This document shows, piece after piece, positions 42,361-51,579 of a DNA stretch of 53,870 nt. The DNA is from Treponema sp. (lineage in GTDB: Bacteria > Spirochaetota > Spirochaetia > Treponematales > Treponemataceae), in assembly GCA_012838745.1 (NCBI GenBank), contig DUOS01000043.1:1-53870 (forward strand), in the 5' to 3' direction. Numbering within the stretch: the stretch's first letter is position 1; each line of letters opens with the position of its first letter. The notes under the pieces were generated by a model. The model was given only the letters and a program-made list of their open reading frames with translations. It did not search any database and was not told the DNA's origin. The translations under genes and the position numbers were made by a program.

Positions 42361-42389
42361 AATATACTAAGGGTTGGCTTCTTAATCAA
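42361..42389 (-). promoter_or_regulatory. Sigma-70 promoter of the transglycosylase gene
   Basis: Minus strand TTGATT, 17 bp, TATATT. It gives a leader of about 35 nt with an SD. Confidence 0.6.
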
Positions 42390-42423
42390 CCCTTAAGTCG
42401 CAAAAAAGGCAGAAAAACACTGT

Positions 42424-42468
42424 TTATTTAAAAAAAAGGGCGAAAAACACGCGGTTTTCGCCCTTTTT
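42424..42468 (-). terminator. Intrinsic terminator of rex-serC-serA
   Basis: A stem of about 14 bp, AAAAAGGGCGAAAA / TTTTCGCCCTTTTT, just after the serA stop, with a T-rich tail on the minus strand. Confidence 0.9.
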
Positions 42469-42484
42469 GCTGAATTAACGTAAC

Positions 42485-43696
42485 TCAGTATTCGTCAGAA
42501 ATGGTTGGAGTATAATCACGGCCAGCGATAGCACGGACGGTAATTATTCCATCAATGGTTTTTATTTTTTCAATTACCGAGGGGTCTACTTCGGTGTGCA
42601 CATCAATAAGATTGTATGCTACATCGGCTCGGTTTTTATTGGTCATTGATTCGATATTTAGGTGTTCTGCGGCAAGAACTCCCGTAATTTGCCCAATCAT
42701 ATTGGGTACGTTTTTGTTTGCAATGCACAGGCGTATTCCTTTTGCGGGAATAGGGCCGTCGATCCGACATTTTGGAAAGTTTACTGAATTAACTATATTT
42801 CCATTTTCCAAAAAATCGATAAGTTGACTAACTGCCATGCTCGCGCAATTATCTTCTGCTTGTGGTGTTGAGGCACCTAAATGGGGGAGGCAAATAATGT
42901 TTTCGACCTTGAGGAGTTCTTCGTCGGTAAAGTCACTAACAAAGCAGGCAACTTTCCCATCGGTTACTGCCTTAATCATGTCTGCATTGTTTACTAAACC
43001 GCCGCGAGCGAAGTTGAGTATTCTCACGCCTTTCTTCATGATCTTTATTTTTTCTGCATTTATGAAACCCTTGGTCTCATCAGTCTGTGGTACATGGATA
43101 GTAATATAGTCAGACTGTGCGAGGAGAATATCGAGACTCTCAGCTTTGTGTACTCCTCGTGAAAGCGACCAGGCCGAATCAACAGAGATAAATGGGTCGT
43201 ACCCTACAACATTCATTCCAAGTGCATGTGCATCGTTTGCAACCATAACACCGATGGCGCCAAGGCCAACTACACCGAGGGTTTTTCCCTTGAGTTCTGG
43301 CCCTACAAACTGACTTTTCCCTTTTTCTGCAAGATCAGGAATTTCGTCTCCCTTACCTGCGAGATTTTTTGCCCAAAGAAATGCCTTGTGTACGGGGCGG
43401 CTGGAAAAAAGCAGGGCTGCGAGAACTAGTTCTTTAACTGCATTAGCGTTAGCGCCCGGCGTATTAAATACTACTACACCGCGATCGGTAAGTTTTGGAA
43501 TGGGAATATTGTTAACACCGGCTCCCGCACGGGCAATTGCCGCAACAGAAGGGGGAATTTCCATATCATGCATTACCGCAGAACGCACGAGAATTGCATG
43601 GGGGTTTAGTATTTCACTTGCAATTTCGTATTCTTCGCGGGGGAAGAGGGCGAGACCATCATGTGAAATTTTATTCAAGGTCTGTATTTTGTACAT
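42485..43696 (-). CDS. serA: D-3-phosphoglycerate dehydrogenase with ACT domain
   Basis: The 403-aa enzyme oxidises 3-phosphoglycerate with NAD, the first step of serine synthesis. The NAD-binding domain has LGVVGLGAIGVMVANDAHALGM and FARGGLVNNADM. Catalytic residues are visible in GAGVNNIPI (Asn-rich substrate loop), the Glu region DFTDEELL and the His in CLPHLGASTPQAE. A C-terminal ACT domain (IGQITGVLAAEHLNIESM) may sense serine. The length fits the short ACT-containing type. It is the third gene of the rex operon, 10 bp after serC, and is followed by a terminator. Confidence 0.95.
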   Translation of the reverse strand: MYKIQTLNKISHDGLALFPREEYEIASEILNPHAILVRSAVMHDMEIPPSVAAIARAGAGVNNIPIPKLTDRGVVVFNTPGANANAVKELVLAALLFSSRPVHKAFLWAKNLAGKGDEIPDLAEKGKSQFVGPELKGKTLGVVGLGAIGVMVANDAHALGMNVVGYDPFISVDSAWSLSRGVHKAESLDILLAQSDYITIHVPQTDETKGFINAEKIKIMKKGVRILNFARGGLVNNADMIKAVTDGKVACFVSDFTDEELLKVENIICLPHLGASTPQAEDNCASMAVSQLIDFLENGNIVNSVNFPKCRIDGPIPAKGIRLCIANKNVPNMIGQITGVLAAEHLNIESMTNKNRADVAYNLIDVHTEVDPSVIEKIKTIDGIITVRAIAGRDYTPTISDEY

Positions 43697-43706
43697 TAAG
43701 TACTCC

Positions 43707-44819
43707 TTACGCGTTGTTTTTTTCGAAGTTCTTCATAAATTCGATAAGGGCTTTAACCCCTTCGATTGGCATTGCATTGTAAACAGAGGCACGCATACCT
43801 CCTACTAAACGGTGGCCGGCAAGGTTAACTAACCCTACTGCCTCAGCTTCAACTACAAACTTCTTGTTTATTTCAGCGGCTTTTTCCTCGTCTTTAATAA
43901 CTGTAAGAAAAGGAATGTTCATCAAAGAACGACTGTCTTGTTCTACCGTGGGTTTGAAAAAAGCACTTTGTTCGAGATAGTCATAAAACATACCTGCTTT
44001 TTCGCGGTTAATTTTACCAATAGCCTCGGTTCCGCCTAGTTCCTTAATCCAATCAAGTACTAGCTTCATTATATAGATGGAATAGCACGGAGGAGTGTTG
44101 TACATGGATCCTTGTTTTGCATGAGTATCGTAGCGAAGCATTGTAGGAACAGACTCAGGCAAATCGCCAAGAGGGGAGTCTGCGTTACGGATTAGGTCGT
44201 TCCGGATAATTACTAAAGTGACACCTGCAGGTGCGAGGTTTTTTTGTGCTCCGGCGTAAATAATACCAAACTTTGATACGTCGAGGGGTTCCGAAAGGAT
44301 GCACGACGAAGCATCGCAGATGAGGGGAATATCTCCGGTATTTGGAAGGGTTTTCCACGCCGTTCCTACTATAGTATTATTGAGTGTAATGTGGGCGTAA
44401 TCATAATCTCCGGAAATTTTCTCAACCTTAGGGATTCTGTTGTATCCATCGGCTTTGGACGAAGCTATTACATCTACGGTGAGGTATTTTTTAGCTTCTT
44501 GAATTGCCTTTCCAGACCATACTCCGGTATCAACAAAGGCGGCCTTGCCTTTCTTTGCGAGGTTCATTGGAACCATGGCGAATTGCAAGCTGGCTCCGCC
44601 TTGCAAAAAAAGCACAGAGTAATTTTCCGGAACGTTCATGAGTTCTCGTACTAAGGCTTCTGCCTTTTCAATGATGGGTTTGTACGCTTTTGAACGATGG
44701 CTCATTTCCATGACGGATTGTCCGGTGCCTTGGTAATTAAGAAGCTCTGCCGCTGCTTTTTCGAGAACGGCTTCGGGAAGCATGGAAGGTCCTGCTGAGA
44801 AATTGTAAACTCTGTTCAT
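43707..44819 (-). CDS. serC: Phosphoserine aminotransferase
   Basis: The 370-aa class V PLP aminotransferase converts 3-phosphohydroxypyruvate to phosphoserine. The sequence begins NRVYNFSAGPSMLPEAVL, typical for SerC. It continues with GTGQSVMEMSHRSK, VLFLQGGASLQFAMVPMNL, PLICDASSCILSEPLD and the PLP-Lys segment YAGAQKNLAPAGVTLV. AAAGGAG ahead of ATG 44819 fixes the start; a frame start at 44873 would run into rex and is rejected. The gene begins 4 bp after the rex stop. Confidence 0.96.
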   Translation of the reverse strand: MNRVYNFSAGPSMLPEAVLEKAAAELLNYQGTGQSVMEMSHRSKAYKPIIEKAEALVRELMNVPENYSVLFLQGGASLQFAMVPMNLAKKGKAAFVDTGVWSGKAIQEAKKYLTVDVIASSKADGYNRIPKVEKISGDYDYAHITLNNTIVGTAWKTLPNTGDIPLICDASSCILSEPLDVSKFGIIYAGAQKNLAPAGVTLVIIRNDLIRNADSPLGDLPESVPTMLRYDTHAKQGSMYNTPPCYSIYIMKLVLDWIKELGGTEAIGKINREKAGMFYDYLEQSAFFKPTVEQDSRSLMNIPFLTVIKDEEKAAEINKKFVVEAEAVGLVNLAGHRLVGGMRASVYNAMPIEGVKALIEFMKNFEKNNA

Positions 44820-44823
44820 TTGT

Positions 44824-45456
44824 TTACTCCTTTGTGTTAATTGAGCGTCGAGCGGCAATCGCCCCAAGCGCATCTAATATTGATACCTGTTCAATCTCTA
44901 CCCCTGGTGGGGCGGGAAGAAGAACTGGGGTAAAATTGACAATTCCAGTTATTCCGCAATCAATGAGTCTTTCGGCAGCCAGGGCAGCCTGTTCAGCTGG
45001 TACGGTAAGGATTGCATAACTAATGCCTAACCTTGGAATTATTTCCTTCATTTTGAAGGTTGGATAGAGAGGAAAATCTGCCTTAAGAATCTCAACTCTA
45101 TTTACATTGGAATCGAAGCCAGCTCGAATAGTGAAAGGGCTTTCTGCAAACCCTTTATAATCCAAAAACGCCGAACCTATGCGGCCTAGTCCCACGATAC
45201 AACAATTTTGCTCCGTACCTGCAAAACCAAGGGTTTCTCGGATCGCTTTTGCGAGTTCACAGGGAAGATACCCCGTATTAGTTGCGATGCCACTTGTTTT
45301 AGTCAGCGAGGAAATATCCTTACGGATAGTATGGCTTGCCCATCCGGTTAGAACTTCAATTTCTGCCGACGTGATGGGCGTATTTTCTTCCGATTGCTGT
45401 TCAAGCAAAAGCGCAAGACGAGAAAGTCGTTCTGCTGTAGGCTTTGAAATTGCCAA
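44824..45456 (-). CDS. rex: Redox-sensing transcriptional repressor Rex (TTG start)
   Basis: The 210-aa repressor is released from DNA when NADH is high. The N-terminal winged helix contains TAERLSRLALLLEQQ and ITSAEIEVLTGWASHTIRKDI. The Rossmann domain has CCIVGLGRIGSAFLDY, followed by FTIRAGFDSN and ILTVPAEQAALAAE. The last segment, GVEIEQVSILDALGAIA, is typical. The frame starts at TTG 45456 with AGGAGG 6 nt upstream and no better ATG. Rex operators lie in its own leader, so it is very likely autoregulated and controls the serine genes behind it with NAD redox state. Confidence 0.93.
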   Translation of the reverse strand: MAISKPTAERLSRLALLLEQQSEENTPITSAEIEVLTGWASHTIRKDISSLTKTSGIATNTGYLPCELAKAIRETLGFAGTEQNCCIVGLGRIGSAFLDYKGFAESPFTIRAGFDSNVNRVEILKADFPLYPTFKMKEIIPRLGISYAILTVPAEQAALAAERLIDCGITGIVNFTPVLLPAPPGVEIEQVSILDALGAIAARRSINTKE

Positions 45457-45465
45457 AACGGCCTC

Positions 45466-45483
45466 CTGTGAAATAATTCACAG
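45466..45483. promoter_or_regulatory. Rex operator 1 in the rex leader
   Basis: CTGTGAAATAATTCACAG, close to the Rex consensus TTGTGAAATATTTCACAA. It overlaps the predicted transcription start and lies next to the SD of rex. Confidence 0.75.
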
Positions 45484-45485
45484 TC

Positions 45486-45514
45486 AATATACCAAGTCGT
45501 TATAATTATGTCAA
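45486..45514 (-). promoter_or_regulatory. Sigma-70 promoter of rex-serC-serA
   Basis: Minus strand TTGACA, 17 bp, TATATT. Transcription should begin near 45479, inside Rex operator 1. Confidence 0.8.
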
Positions 45515-45531
45515 GTAAATCTATGTTTTAT

Positions 45532-45549
45532 CTGAGAAATATTTCACAA
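45532..45549. promoter_or_regulatory. Rex operator 2
   Basis: CTGAGAAATATTTCACAA matches 16 of 18 consensus bases. It sits upstream of the rex -35 and just before the -35 of the divergent gene, so it may act on both promoters. Its centre is 66 bp from operator 1. Confidence 0.7.
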
Positions 45550-45560
45550 CCATGGTTTTA

Positions 45561-45589
45561 TTGACATCTGAGCGGTTTTGGCACATAGT
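45561..45589 (+). promoter_or_regulatory. Sigma-70 promoter of the large hypothetical gene
   Basis: TTGACA, 17 bp, CATAGT, then 6 nt to the ATG at 45596. No SD. Confidence 0.55.
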
Positions 45590-45595
45590 ATGTGT

Positions 45596-47125
45596 ATGGC
45601 CGATCAAACAGGAAGTTTCTTTTCTCGCATTCTAGGACTCTTTTTTTCCTCTAATGACCCCGAGGCAGAAAAGCGCCGTCAGCTTAAGGTTCTTGCAAAG
45701 GCTCTCTCTAAGAATCGGTACAAATGGTATCGCCCTGGTTCTGAGGAAGCCCTCGTTGCAATGGGAAAGTTTTTTTATGAAGTATACAAGGTTGTGGGTT
45801 CAGCCCAGATAGTTCTCGCAAATGCAAATACTTCTATGGTTTTGAAGAATGTTTTGGTTGAAATGACTCTTTCTCCCAAGCAAAAAGAACTCAAAGAAAG
45901 ATTGACGGAAGAAGCTATTAAGGAACGCGCCAAATCAACGCCTATCCGTGAACTTGCTGAACTAGTTAACAACGAAATTTCTACCTTTATGGGTGGTTTT
46001 GATTCAGAAAAGATAAACAAAATTGACGCCTTGTATTCGCAACTAGAACTGATGGTTAATTTTGTTTCTTTTGATTATTACTTTCTCTTAAAGAAATTTG
46101 ATTCTCGTATTCCAGAGAGGACTTTTACGTACACTCCTAAGTTTGAGCATATTCGTGGTGAATATGTGCTGGAAGATCTTAAGGATTTTGCCGCTGTTAT
46201 GTATTCCCTCCCACTCGATGCAGATTGGGCAAAAATTTTCGCCGTTGTAAAGGCGTACCGGGAAGTTGATGCGGTATCAATCGGGCACTGGAATAAACTC
46301 ATGAATATTCTTGGGGAAGTGCGCCGTTCCGAGATAATCGAACAGATTATTTGTCACCTTGATAAAAATCCTGACTATATAGTTAAACCTGAAACTGTAA
46401 CTATCCGTATTGTAGATAATTATTTGCAAAAGATGAAAACACAGACGGAAATGTGTGTGTTTCAAATTAAACAGGAAAAGAAAAACACTAAAGCTTCTGA
46501 GCTTTTAAAAAGTATCTTTGGAACAGAAGCTGTTGTACGACTAAAAAACTACGCAGAACGTAATAATGCGGCCTTTGAAAAGAAGATGCTTGGTGGTTAC
46601 TTGTATGTTGAAGAACTCAACTATCTTAAAGCTTTTCTAATCGACTATTTTAAGCGGGATATCCGTGCTATCACCGATCTTTTCTTAGTGCGGGGCAAGT
46701 GGTCTGCTGCGAGTCTTACGGTTGCGTATTCCCAGAGCTTTCATGAGCTTTTGGAAATTTCTGATAAAATTACCTCTTTCGATGATAGCCTCGCAGAAGA
46801 TGACGAGCTTGGTACTAAACTTCGAGTTTTGCTTACGCGTGCTGATCGAGATAAGGAAGTAATTAAACAATTACGCCCACAACTAAAGGAAGTAAACGAC
46901 ATGGCGTTAAAACTTCTTACTGATGGAACCCAGCACTTTATTGTAATAGCTCGTAATCTCAAAGGTATTCTTGAAGACTTTGAGAAATCCCCTCATGCCC
47001 TGCTTACTAACTGGAAAGAACTCGAGATGCATGCTGATCGCCCAATCAAAGAATGGGTCGTAGAAGTGTACAAGAAAATTTATGCATTTGTTATGTTAAT
47101 GCAACTTTATCTCAAGGGCGAATAA
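45596..47125 (+). CDS. Large cytosolic hypothetical protein, 509 aa
   Basis: I do not recognise a function. From memory it resembles a Treponema family called DUF5312, but this needs a search. The protein is soluble, highly charged and mostly helical. Segments are DPEAEKRRQLKVLAKALSK, the VLVEMTLSPKQKELKERLTE coiled region, LKSIFGTEAVVRLKNYAERN, and a C-terminal helical bundle ending EVYKKIYAFVMLMQLYL. It starts near an amphipathic FFSRILGLFFSS helix that could bind membrane. TTG 45578 and ATG 45590 are in frame, but ATG 45596 fits the promoter spacing. Rex operator 2 lies just upstream, so redox control is possible. Confidence 0.8.
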   Translation: MADQTGSFFSRILGLFFSSNDPEAEKRRQLKVLAKALSKNRYKWYRPGSEEALVAMGKFFYEVYKVVGSAQIVLANANTSMVLKNVLVEMTLSPKQKELKERLTEEAIKERAKSTPIRELAELVNNEISTFMGGFDSEKINKIDALYSQLELMVNFVSFDYYFLLKKFDSRIPERTFTYTPKFEHIRGEYVLEDLKDFAAVMYSLPLDADWAKIFAVVKAYREVDAVSIGHWNKLMNILGEVRRSEIIEQIICHLDKNPDYIVKPETVTIRIVDNYLQKMKTQTEMCVFQIKQEKKNTKASELLKSIFGTEAVVRLKNYAERNNAAFEKKMLGGYLYVEELNYLKAFLIDYFKRDIRAITDLFLVRGKWSAASLTVAYSQSFHELLEISDKITSFDDSLAEDDELGTKLRVLLTRADRDKEVIKQLRPQLKEVNDMALKLLTDGTQHFIVIARNLKGILEDFEKSPHALLTNWKELEMHADRPIKEWVVEVYKKIYAFVMLMQLYLKGE

Positions 47126-47131
47126 GCGCAG

Positions 47132-47160
47132 TTTTCATTTTTTCTTCTTTCTGTTATACT
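47132..47160 (+). promoter_or_regulatory. Sigma-70 promoter of the PHP-family gene
   Basis: TTTTCA, 17 bp, TATACT, then 7 nt to the ATG at 47168. Leaderless architecture. Confidence 0.55.
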
Positions 47161-47167
47161 AGTATTG

Positions 47168-47983
47168 ATGAATATAAGTAGTTTTCATACCCATACATGG
47201 TTGTGCAAACATGCTTCTGGAAAGCCAGAAGATTATGTAGCACAAGCAGCTCTTGATGGTTGTTCCGCACTTGGTATTTCCGATCACTGTCCCTATCCAG
47301 ACCCCACTTGGTCTGGAAGCCGGATGGAGCTCTCTCAACTCCCCGAATATCTCAACTTGGTTACTGCAGCCCAAGAAAAGGCATCCTTTCCACTTTTTTG
47401 GGGTTTCGAATGTGAATGGCATCCCGCCTATGAATCGTGGTATAGGGATTTTCTACGCGCAGAAATGGGTGCGGAATATCTCGTGTATGGATCTCATTGG
47501 GTCGAAGAAAATGGTGAGTTCTGGTACATACCTGAGTATCCTGGAGCTCAGAGGCTTATCCGATATACAGAAATGACGGTCCGCGGGATACAAAGTGGTT
47601 TATACGACTTTATTGCACATCCTGATATTTTTCTCGCCGGATATCCGAAATTAACTGATACAATTCGTTCTGCTTGTCGTGATATTATTTATGCCGCGGT
47701 TGATGCAAATCTTCCTATGGAAATTAACGGCTTAGGGCTTACTCGTACACCTCTTATTGGTGATTCCGGCCCGCGAGCGCCGTATCCAGTTCGAGAGTTT
47801 TGGGAAATGGCTGCAGATGCCGGTGCTACCATTATTTGTAATTCTGACGCGCATCGTCCAGAAGATGTTTTAACATTGGCGCACGGAGCCCGGGCTTTCG
47901 CGAAGGAAATTGGTGTTTCTGTTCAGGACCCTGCCGAAGTTTTACCTTTTGTGCGAGCAAGTGATAAAACAGAAATAAGCTAA
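47168..47983 (+). CDS. PHP-domain phosphatase, HisJ (histidinol-phosphatase)-like
   Basis: This 271-aa PHP-family metal phosphoesterase opens with SSFHTHTWLCKHASG, giving the HxH and third His ligands, then GISDHCPYPD. FGFECEW-type (WGFECEWHPAY) and YGSHWVEENGEFW follow. DFIAHPDIFLAGYPK and ICNSDAHRPEDV complete the metal site. It most resembles HisJ histidinol-phosphatases, but no other his genes are nearby, so the substrate is uncertain. ATG 47168 is preferred to the TTG at 47165. Confidence 0.87.
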   Translation: MNISSFHTHTWLCKHASGKPEDYVAQAALDGCSALGISDHCPYPDPTWSGSRMELSQLPEYLNLVTAAQEKASFPLFWGFECEWHPAYESWYRDFLRAEMGAEYLVYGSHWVEENGEFWYIPEYPGAQRLIRYTEMTVRGIQSGLYDFIAHPDIFLAGYPKLTDTIRSACRDIIYAAVDANLPMEINGLGLTRTPLIGDSGPRAPYPVREFWEMAADAGATIICNSDAHRPEDVLTLAHGARAFAKEIGVSVQDPAEVLPFVRASDKTEIS

Positions 47984-48081
47984 TTTTCGTTCTCACAAAC
48001 TTTCAGCATCAACATAGCTAAAATAGTAATTATCTTAGATTCTGAAATATGAGGGTTTATTTATTTTATATTCTTAATCTC

Positions 48082-48110
48082 TTGACCGCAAACGTGGTAG
48101 GAGTTAAACT
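48082..48110 (+). promoter_or_regulatory. Candidate sigma-70 promoter of the chemoreceptor gene
   Basis: TTGACC, 17 bp, TAAACT. It gives a leader of about 60 nt with AAAGGGAG before the ATG. No sigma-28 (flagellar) consensus seen. Confidence 0.5.
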
Positions 48111-48178
48111 TTCTTCTATAATAGTGAGATTTTAATAAAAGTTTCCAATAAAATACTTGTATCTCAAAGGGAGTACCC

Positions 48179-49822
48179 ATGGCATCTGCGAAAAAATCTT
48201 TGCACTTTTGGTTTTTCTTAGAAATTATTATCTCCAAGCTCGTGATAGCTGGTCTTGTATATATCGGAATTAACTCGAAGCTACTTTTAGTTTTTCTTTT
48301 CCTAACATTACTTACGGACTTAACGCTAATGATTTTCCTCAGAAGGAATGAAAAACAAAAGCAAGGTGCATTAATCCAACTTGCACAGAGTTCGGGTGTT
48401 TTAGAAAATACAGCAACTGAAAACTGGAAAGATTTGTATTCCACTGTTTCTTCTTATCTTGAAACTTGCCGAATCGTACGAGAAAAAACGGCGGGCCTGA
48501 TGGATACTGCTAAGGATCATGCAATAGATTTTACCTTTGTGTTACGGGATTCTGTCTATACTGCCACTAGAATAAATGGAAGTGTTCTCACTATTCATGA
48601 ACAAATTGAAAAGCTTGAAGAGGATATTTTAAGCAGCATGGCCGCTGTTGAAGAGATAACTCGAACAATAGAATCTTTTGGGCAACAAATTACGACACAG
48701 TCTAGTTCTGTTATGCAGACATCGGCCGCAATTGAGGAAATGGATGCTTCCATAAAAAGTGTTCGCTCTATAACTGGAAAAAAACGTGAATCCATTACAT
48801 CCCTTGTTACACGAACGGTCGAAGGAAAAACGCAGATGGAAGAAATGGGGCATATTGTCCAAGAAGTAAATGACAGTATCGATACCATCCATCAAATCAC
48901 CGGCGTCATTAACAATATAGCGGCACAAACAGGACTCCTTTCAATGAATGCGGCAATTGAAGCTGCACATGCTGGCGATGCAGGCCGTGGGTTTGCAGTG
49001 GTGGCAGAAGAAATTCGAAATCTTTCCGAATCAACAACGGAGAACTCCCGCCTAATTGCCGGCTCCTTGAAAACTATTATCGCTAACATTAAAAATGTTA
49101 TGGAGCACAGTGCTCGCAACTTGGACATTTATAGTGATATTGTGAACGAGTCTAACGAAATCGCAAACGCATTTTCTGAAATACATGCTGCAACGGAAGA
49201 GCTTGAAGAAGGAAGCGGAGAAATTGTAAACGCTACTCAAACACTCCAAGATATTTCGGCACTTATCAAGCAGGGTTCGGGAGAAATTGAAACGAGTGCA
49301 ATTGATCTTAGAAACAATATCCAAGAAATCGTAGAAAAGGGGAGTTCTACTGCAAACGAGACGACACGAATTGCTTCGGTTACCCAGAGTCTTAATATGC
49401 TTTTCCAGGATATTTCTGAAAACTTTCTTAATTACGATTCAACTCTTATCGAAACGAGAAAAGCTCATGCCGAGTTTGCAGGGAGCTCGGATCAGTTTTA
49501 TGCTATTCCAATTATGGTAAAGCATCTTTTGTGGATTATACGATCACGAGGTGTTATTGATGGGAAAATGGATATAGATAGAAGTACCCTTGTTGATCAT
49601 AATTCATGTGAACTAGGAAAGTGGCTTGAAAGAGATGCCCCCGATTCAATAAAGAACAGTGATGCATTTCACAAGATGCAAGAAAGCCACCAACGACTTC
49701 ATCGCCTTGTACAGGAAATAATTGACACAGTAAAAACAACTGATCGAGTTGAGCAAGAAATTAAGTTTGACGAACTTCTCGATTCCTCGGTGTCCATCTT
49801 AGAATTTTTAAGGACGTTGTAG
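48179..49822 (+). CDS. Methyl-accepting chemotaxis protein with C-terminal CZB zinc domain
   Basis: The 547-aa chemoreceptor has two N-terminal membrane helices ([19 protein letters not shown] and [19 protein letters not shown]) with almost no external loop, so sensing must be internal. The signalling hairpin is clear: [19 protein letters not shown] and [18 protein letters not shown]. The C-terminal domain has the CZB ligands [18 protein letters not shown] and SHQRLHRL (His, Cys, His, His). CZB domains bind zinc and report zinc or hypochlorous acid in characterised receptors; the ligand here is inferred. The gene stands alone, without che genes. Confidence 0.93.
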   Translation: MASAKKSLHFWFFLEIIISKLVIAGLVYIGINSKLLLVFLFLTLLTDLTLMIFLRRNEKQKQGALIQLAQSSGVLENTATENWKDLYSTVSSYLETCRIVREKTAGLMDTAKDHAIDFTFVLRDSVYTATRINGSVLTIHEQIEKLEEDILSSMAAVEEITRTIESFGQQITTQSSSVMQTSAAIEEMDASIKSVRSITGKKRESITSLVTRTVEGKTQMEEMGHIVQEVNDSIDTIHQITGVINNIAAQTGLLSMNAAIEAAHAGDAGRGFAVVAEEIRNLSESTTENSRLIAGSLKTIIANIKNVMEHSARNLDIYSDIVNESNEIANAFSEIHAATEELEEGSGEIVNATQTLQDISALIKQGSGEIETSAIDLRNNIQEIVEKGSSTANETTRIASVTQSLNMLFQDISENFLNYDSTLIETRKAHAEFAGSSDQFYAIPIMVKHLLWIIRSRGVIDGKMDIDRSTLVDHNSCELGKWLERDAPDSIKNSDAFHKMQESHQRLHRLVQEIIDTVKTTDRVEQEIKFDELLDSSVSILEFLRTL

Positions 49823-50226
49823 CAATTTAGAAAAGGTGCGTTTATTTAGTACATTTATATCAAAGGGTGCCGCGGTAAATGGTGGTAATTTCGCAAAGAA
49901 ACCCCCTCGATTTAATGCATCTATTTTTTGTGTCTAGAGGATTACCGGGTTGGAAACAAAATATTTCGCCCACGTTTTGATTTTCTGCGAGGGGGCTCCG
50001 AGCGTGGCTCGCCGCCCATTAGCCCGTAGTGTGCCTCAGTCTATACGAAGAGCAAAAATATGTGTACATTGTAAGCAAGCAATAAAAATCACACGTAGAA
50101 ACTTTTTATAGTTCGCAAGTTCGGGCTCAAAATCGCCCAGATTAGGATACGCCACGTAAGAACATTTTTCAAAACTTTTTAATTTTTCTCAATTAATTTT
50201 CATATTTATTTGTAAAGGATTTTTGT
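49823..50226. other. Structured intergenic region of 404 bp, no convincing gene
   Basis: It has an outer 8-bp inverted repeat CCCCCTCG (49902-49909) / CGAGGGGG (49988-49995). A hairpin GGGC-TC-CGAGC-GTG-GCTCG-CC-GCCC spans 49993-50017 with no T tail. A smaller pair GGGC / GCCC lies near 50125-50137. The core is GC-rich while both flanks are AT-rich. A start-less open frame at 49938-50110 encodes an Arg-rich peptide with a CVHC motif and could be a gene relic. No tRNA, SRP or tmRNA signature was seen. Confidence 0.4.
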
Positions 50227-51570
50227 ATGAGTGAATCTAATCACATGGAAACAGGGAAGATTCCCCGTCTGCTGCTTCAGTTTTCTCTGCCGGCAATTGT
50301 TGGGCTATTAGTAAATGCGTTATATAACATCGTGGATAGTATATTTGTTGGGCGGGGCGTTGGTGATCTTGGTCTTGCTGGTGTTACGGTAAGTTTTCCA
50401 ATCGTGATGGGATTTATGGCTGTTACTATGTTAATTGGTATGGGGGCGACTGCGTTGATATCGCTTCGTCTGGGGCAAAAACGTGGTGAAGATGCTGAAA
50501 AAATTATTGGTAATGCGTTTGTCTTGTTGGTTGTTCTTGGGTTGAGTTTAACTGTTTTTGGGTTGATTTTTCTCAAGCCGATTTTGCTCTTTTTTGGAGC
50601 CAGCCCAGATGTTTTGCCCTATGCAACCGATTACATGCGAATAATTTTATTGGGAACTGTGTTTATGGCAATCGGTGGCGGTATGAATAATTTTATTCGT
50701 GCAGAAGGCAATCCGAGAATCGCTATGAACACTATGTTAATTGGTACTGTTACCAATATCATACTGGACTATGTATTTATTTTTATATTTAAGTGGGGTA
50801 TTAAGGGCGCCGCTGCGGCTACAGTTATTTCTTACAGTGTAACAAGCACGTGGGTTCTTTACCACTTCCTTAGAGGGAAAAGTAAACTTAAAATTAGGCG
50901 CAAGAATCTTAAACTCAATAGATTGATAGTTAAGGGAATAGTAATTATTGGTTTTCCAACCTTTGTTTTACAGGTAACGGGGAGTATTCAGCAGTTAATT
51001 CTTAATCGAAGCCTTGCCTATTATGGTGGTGATGCGGCTTTGGCTGTTATTGGTATAATTATGAGTGTCGTTATGTTTCTCGTAATGCCTGCGATGGGGA
51101 TTAGCCAGGGAGCGCAGCCTATTATTGGGTACAATTTTGGCGCTAATAAAATTAGGCGGGTAAAACATACTCTGGTGCTCTCAATTATTTCGGCGACTGG
51201 GATTGTTGCGATTGGCTTTGTTGTTTCGAAAATATGGCCGCGGTGGATAATTGGCTTATTTACCGAAAGCCCTGAATTAATCGAGATGGGCTCGTATGCT
51301 ATGGGTGTTTTTTTTAGGTTTCTGCCGTTAGTTGCTATGCAGATGATTAGTTCAAGTTATTTCCAGGCGGTGGGAAAACCAACTCAGGCAACGCTATTAG
51401 GTTTATCTCGGCAAGTGTTTATCTTTATACCATTGTTATTTATTCTCCCCTATTTTAAAGGGCTTGATGGAGTGTGGCTTTCGGGACCCTACTCAGATTT
51501 AGGTGCTTTTATATTTACCGGTATTTGGTTGTTGGTTGAAATACGGCACCTAAACAAGAGTAAAGAATAG
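50227..51570 (+). CDS. MATE-family multidrug/sodium antiporter
   Basis: The 447-aa membrane protein has about twelve helices in two halves. It begins MSESNHMETGKIPRLLLQF, then SLPAIVGLLVNALYNIVDSI and GVGDLGLAGVTVSFPI, typical for MATE transporters of the DinF/NorM-like set. The second half has FPTFVLQVTGSIQQLILNR and GISQGAQPIIGYNFGA, the mirrored family motif. It exports cationic drugs or metabolites in exchange for Na+ or H+; the substrate is unknown. AAAGGA precedes the ATG. The stop is 9 bp from the convergent membrane gene. Confidence 0.92.
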   Translation: MSESNHMETGKIPRLLLQFSLPAIVGLLVNALYNIVDSIFVGRGVGDLGLAGVTVSFPIVMGFMAVTMLIGMGATALISLRLGQKRGEDAEKIIGNAFVLLVVLGLSLTVFGLIFLKPILLFFGASPDVLPYATDYMRIILLGTVFMAIGGGMNNFIRAEGNPRIAMNTMLIGTVTNIILDYVFIFIFKWGIKGAAAATVISYSVTSTWVLYHFLRGKSKLKIRRKNLKLNRLIVKGIVIIGFPTFVLQVTGSIQQLILNRSLAYYGGDAALAVIGIIMSVVMFLVMPAMGISQGAQPIIGYNFGANKIRRVKHTLVLSIISATGIVAIGFVVSKIWPRWIIGLFTESPELIEMGSYAMGVFFRFLPLVAMQMISSSYFQAVGKPTQATLLGLSRQVFIFIPLLFILPYFKGLDGVWLSGPYSDLGAFIFTGIWLLVEIRHLNKSKE

Positions 51571-51579
51571 ATTCTTTTA

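Noticed and set aside
45578-45595. Earlier TTG and ATG starts for the large hypothetical gene
   Set aside because: They fall inside or directly at the -10 region; ATG 45596 fits the promoter spacing seen at other genes.
48105-48125. Possible sigma-28 flagellar promoter before the chemoreceptor
   Set aside because: Only a TAAACTTT-like half is present; the GCCGATAA-like -10 at the right distance is missing.
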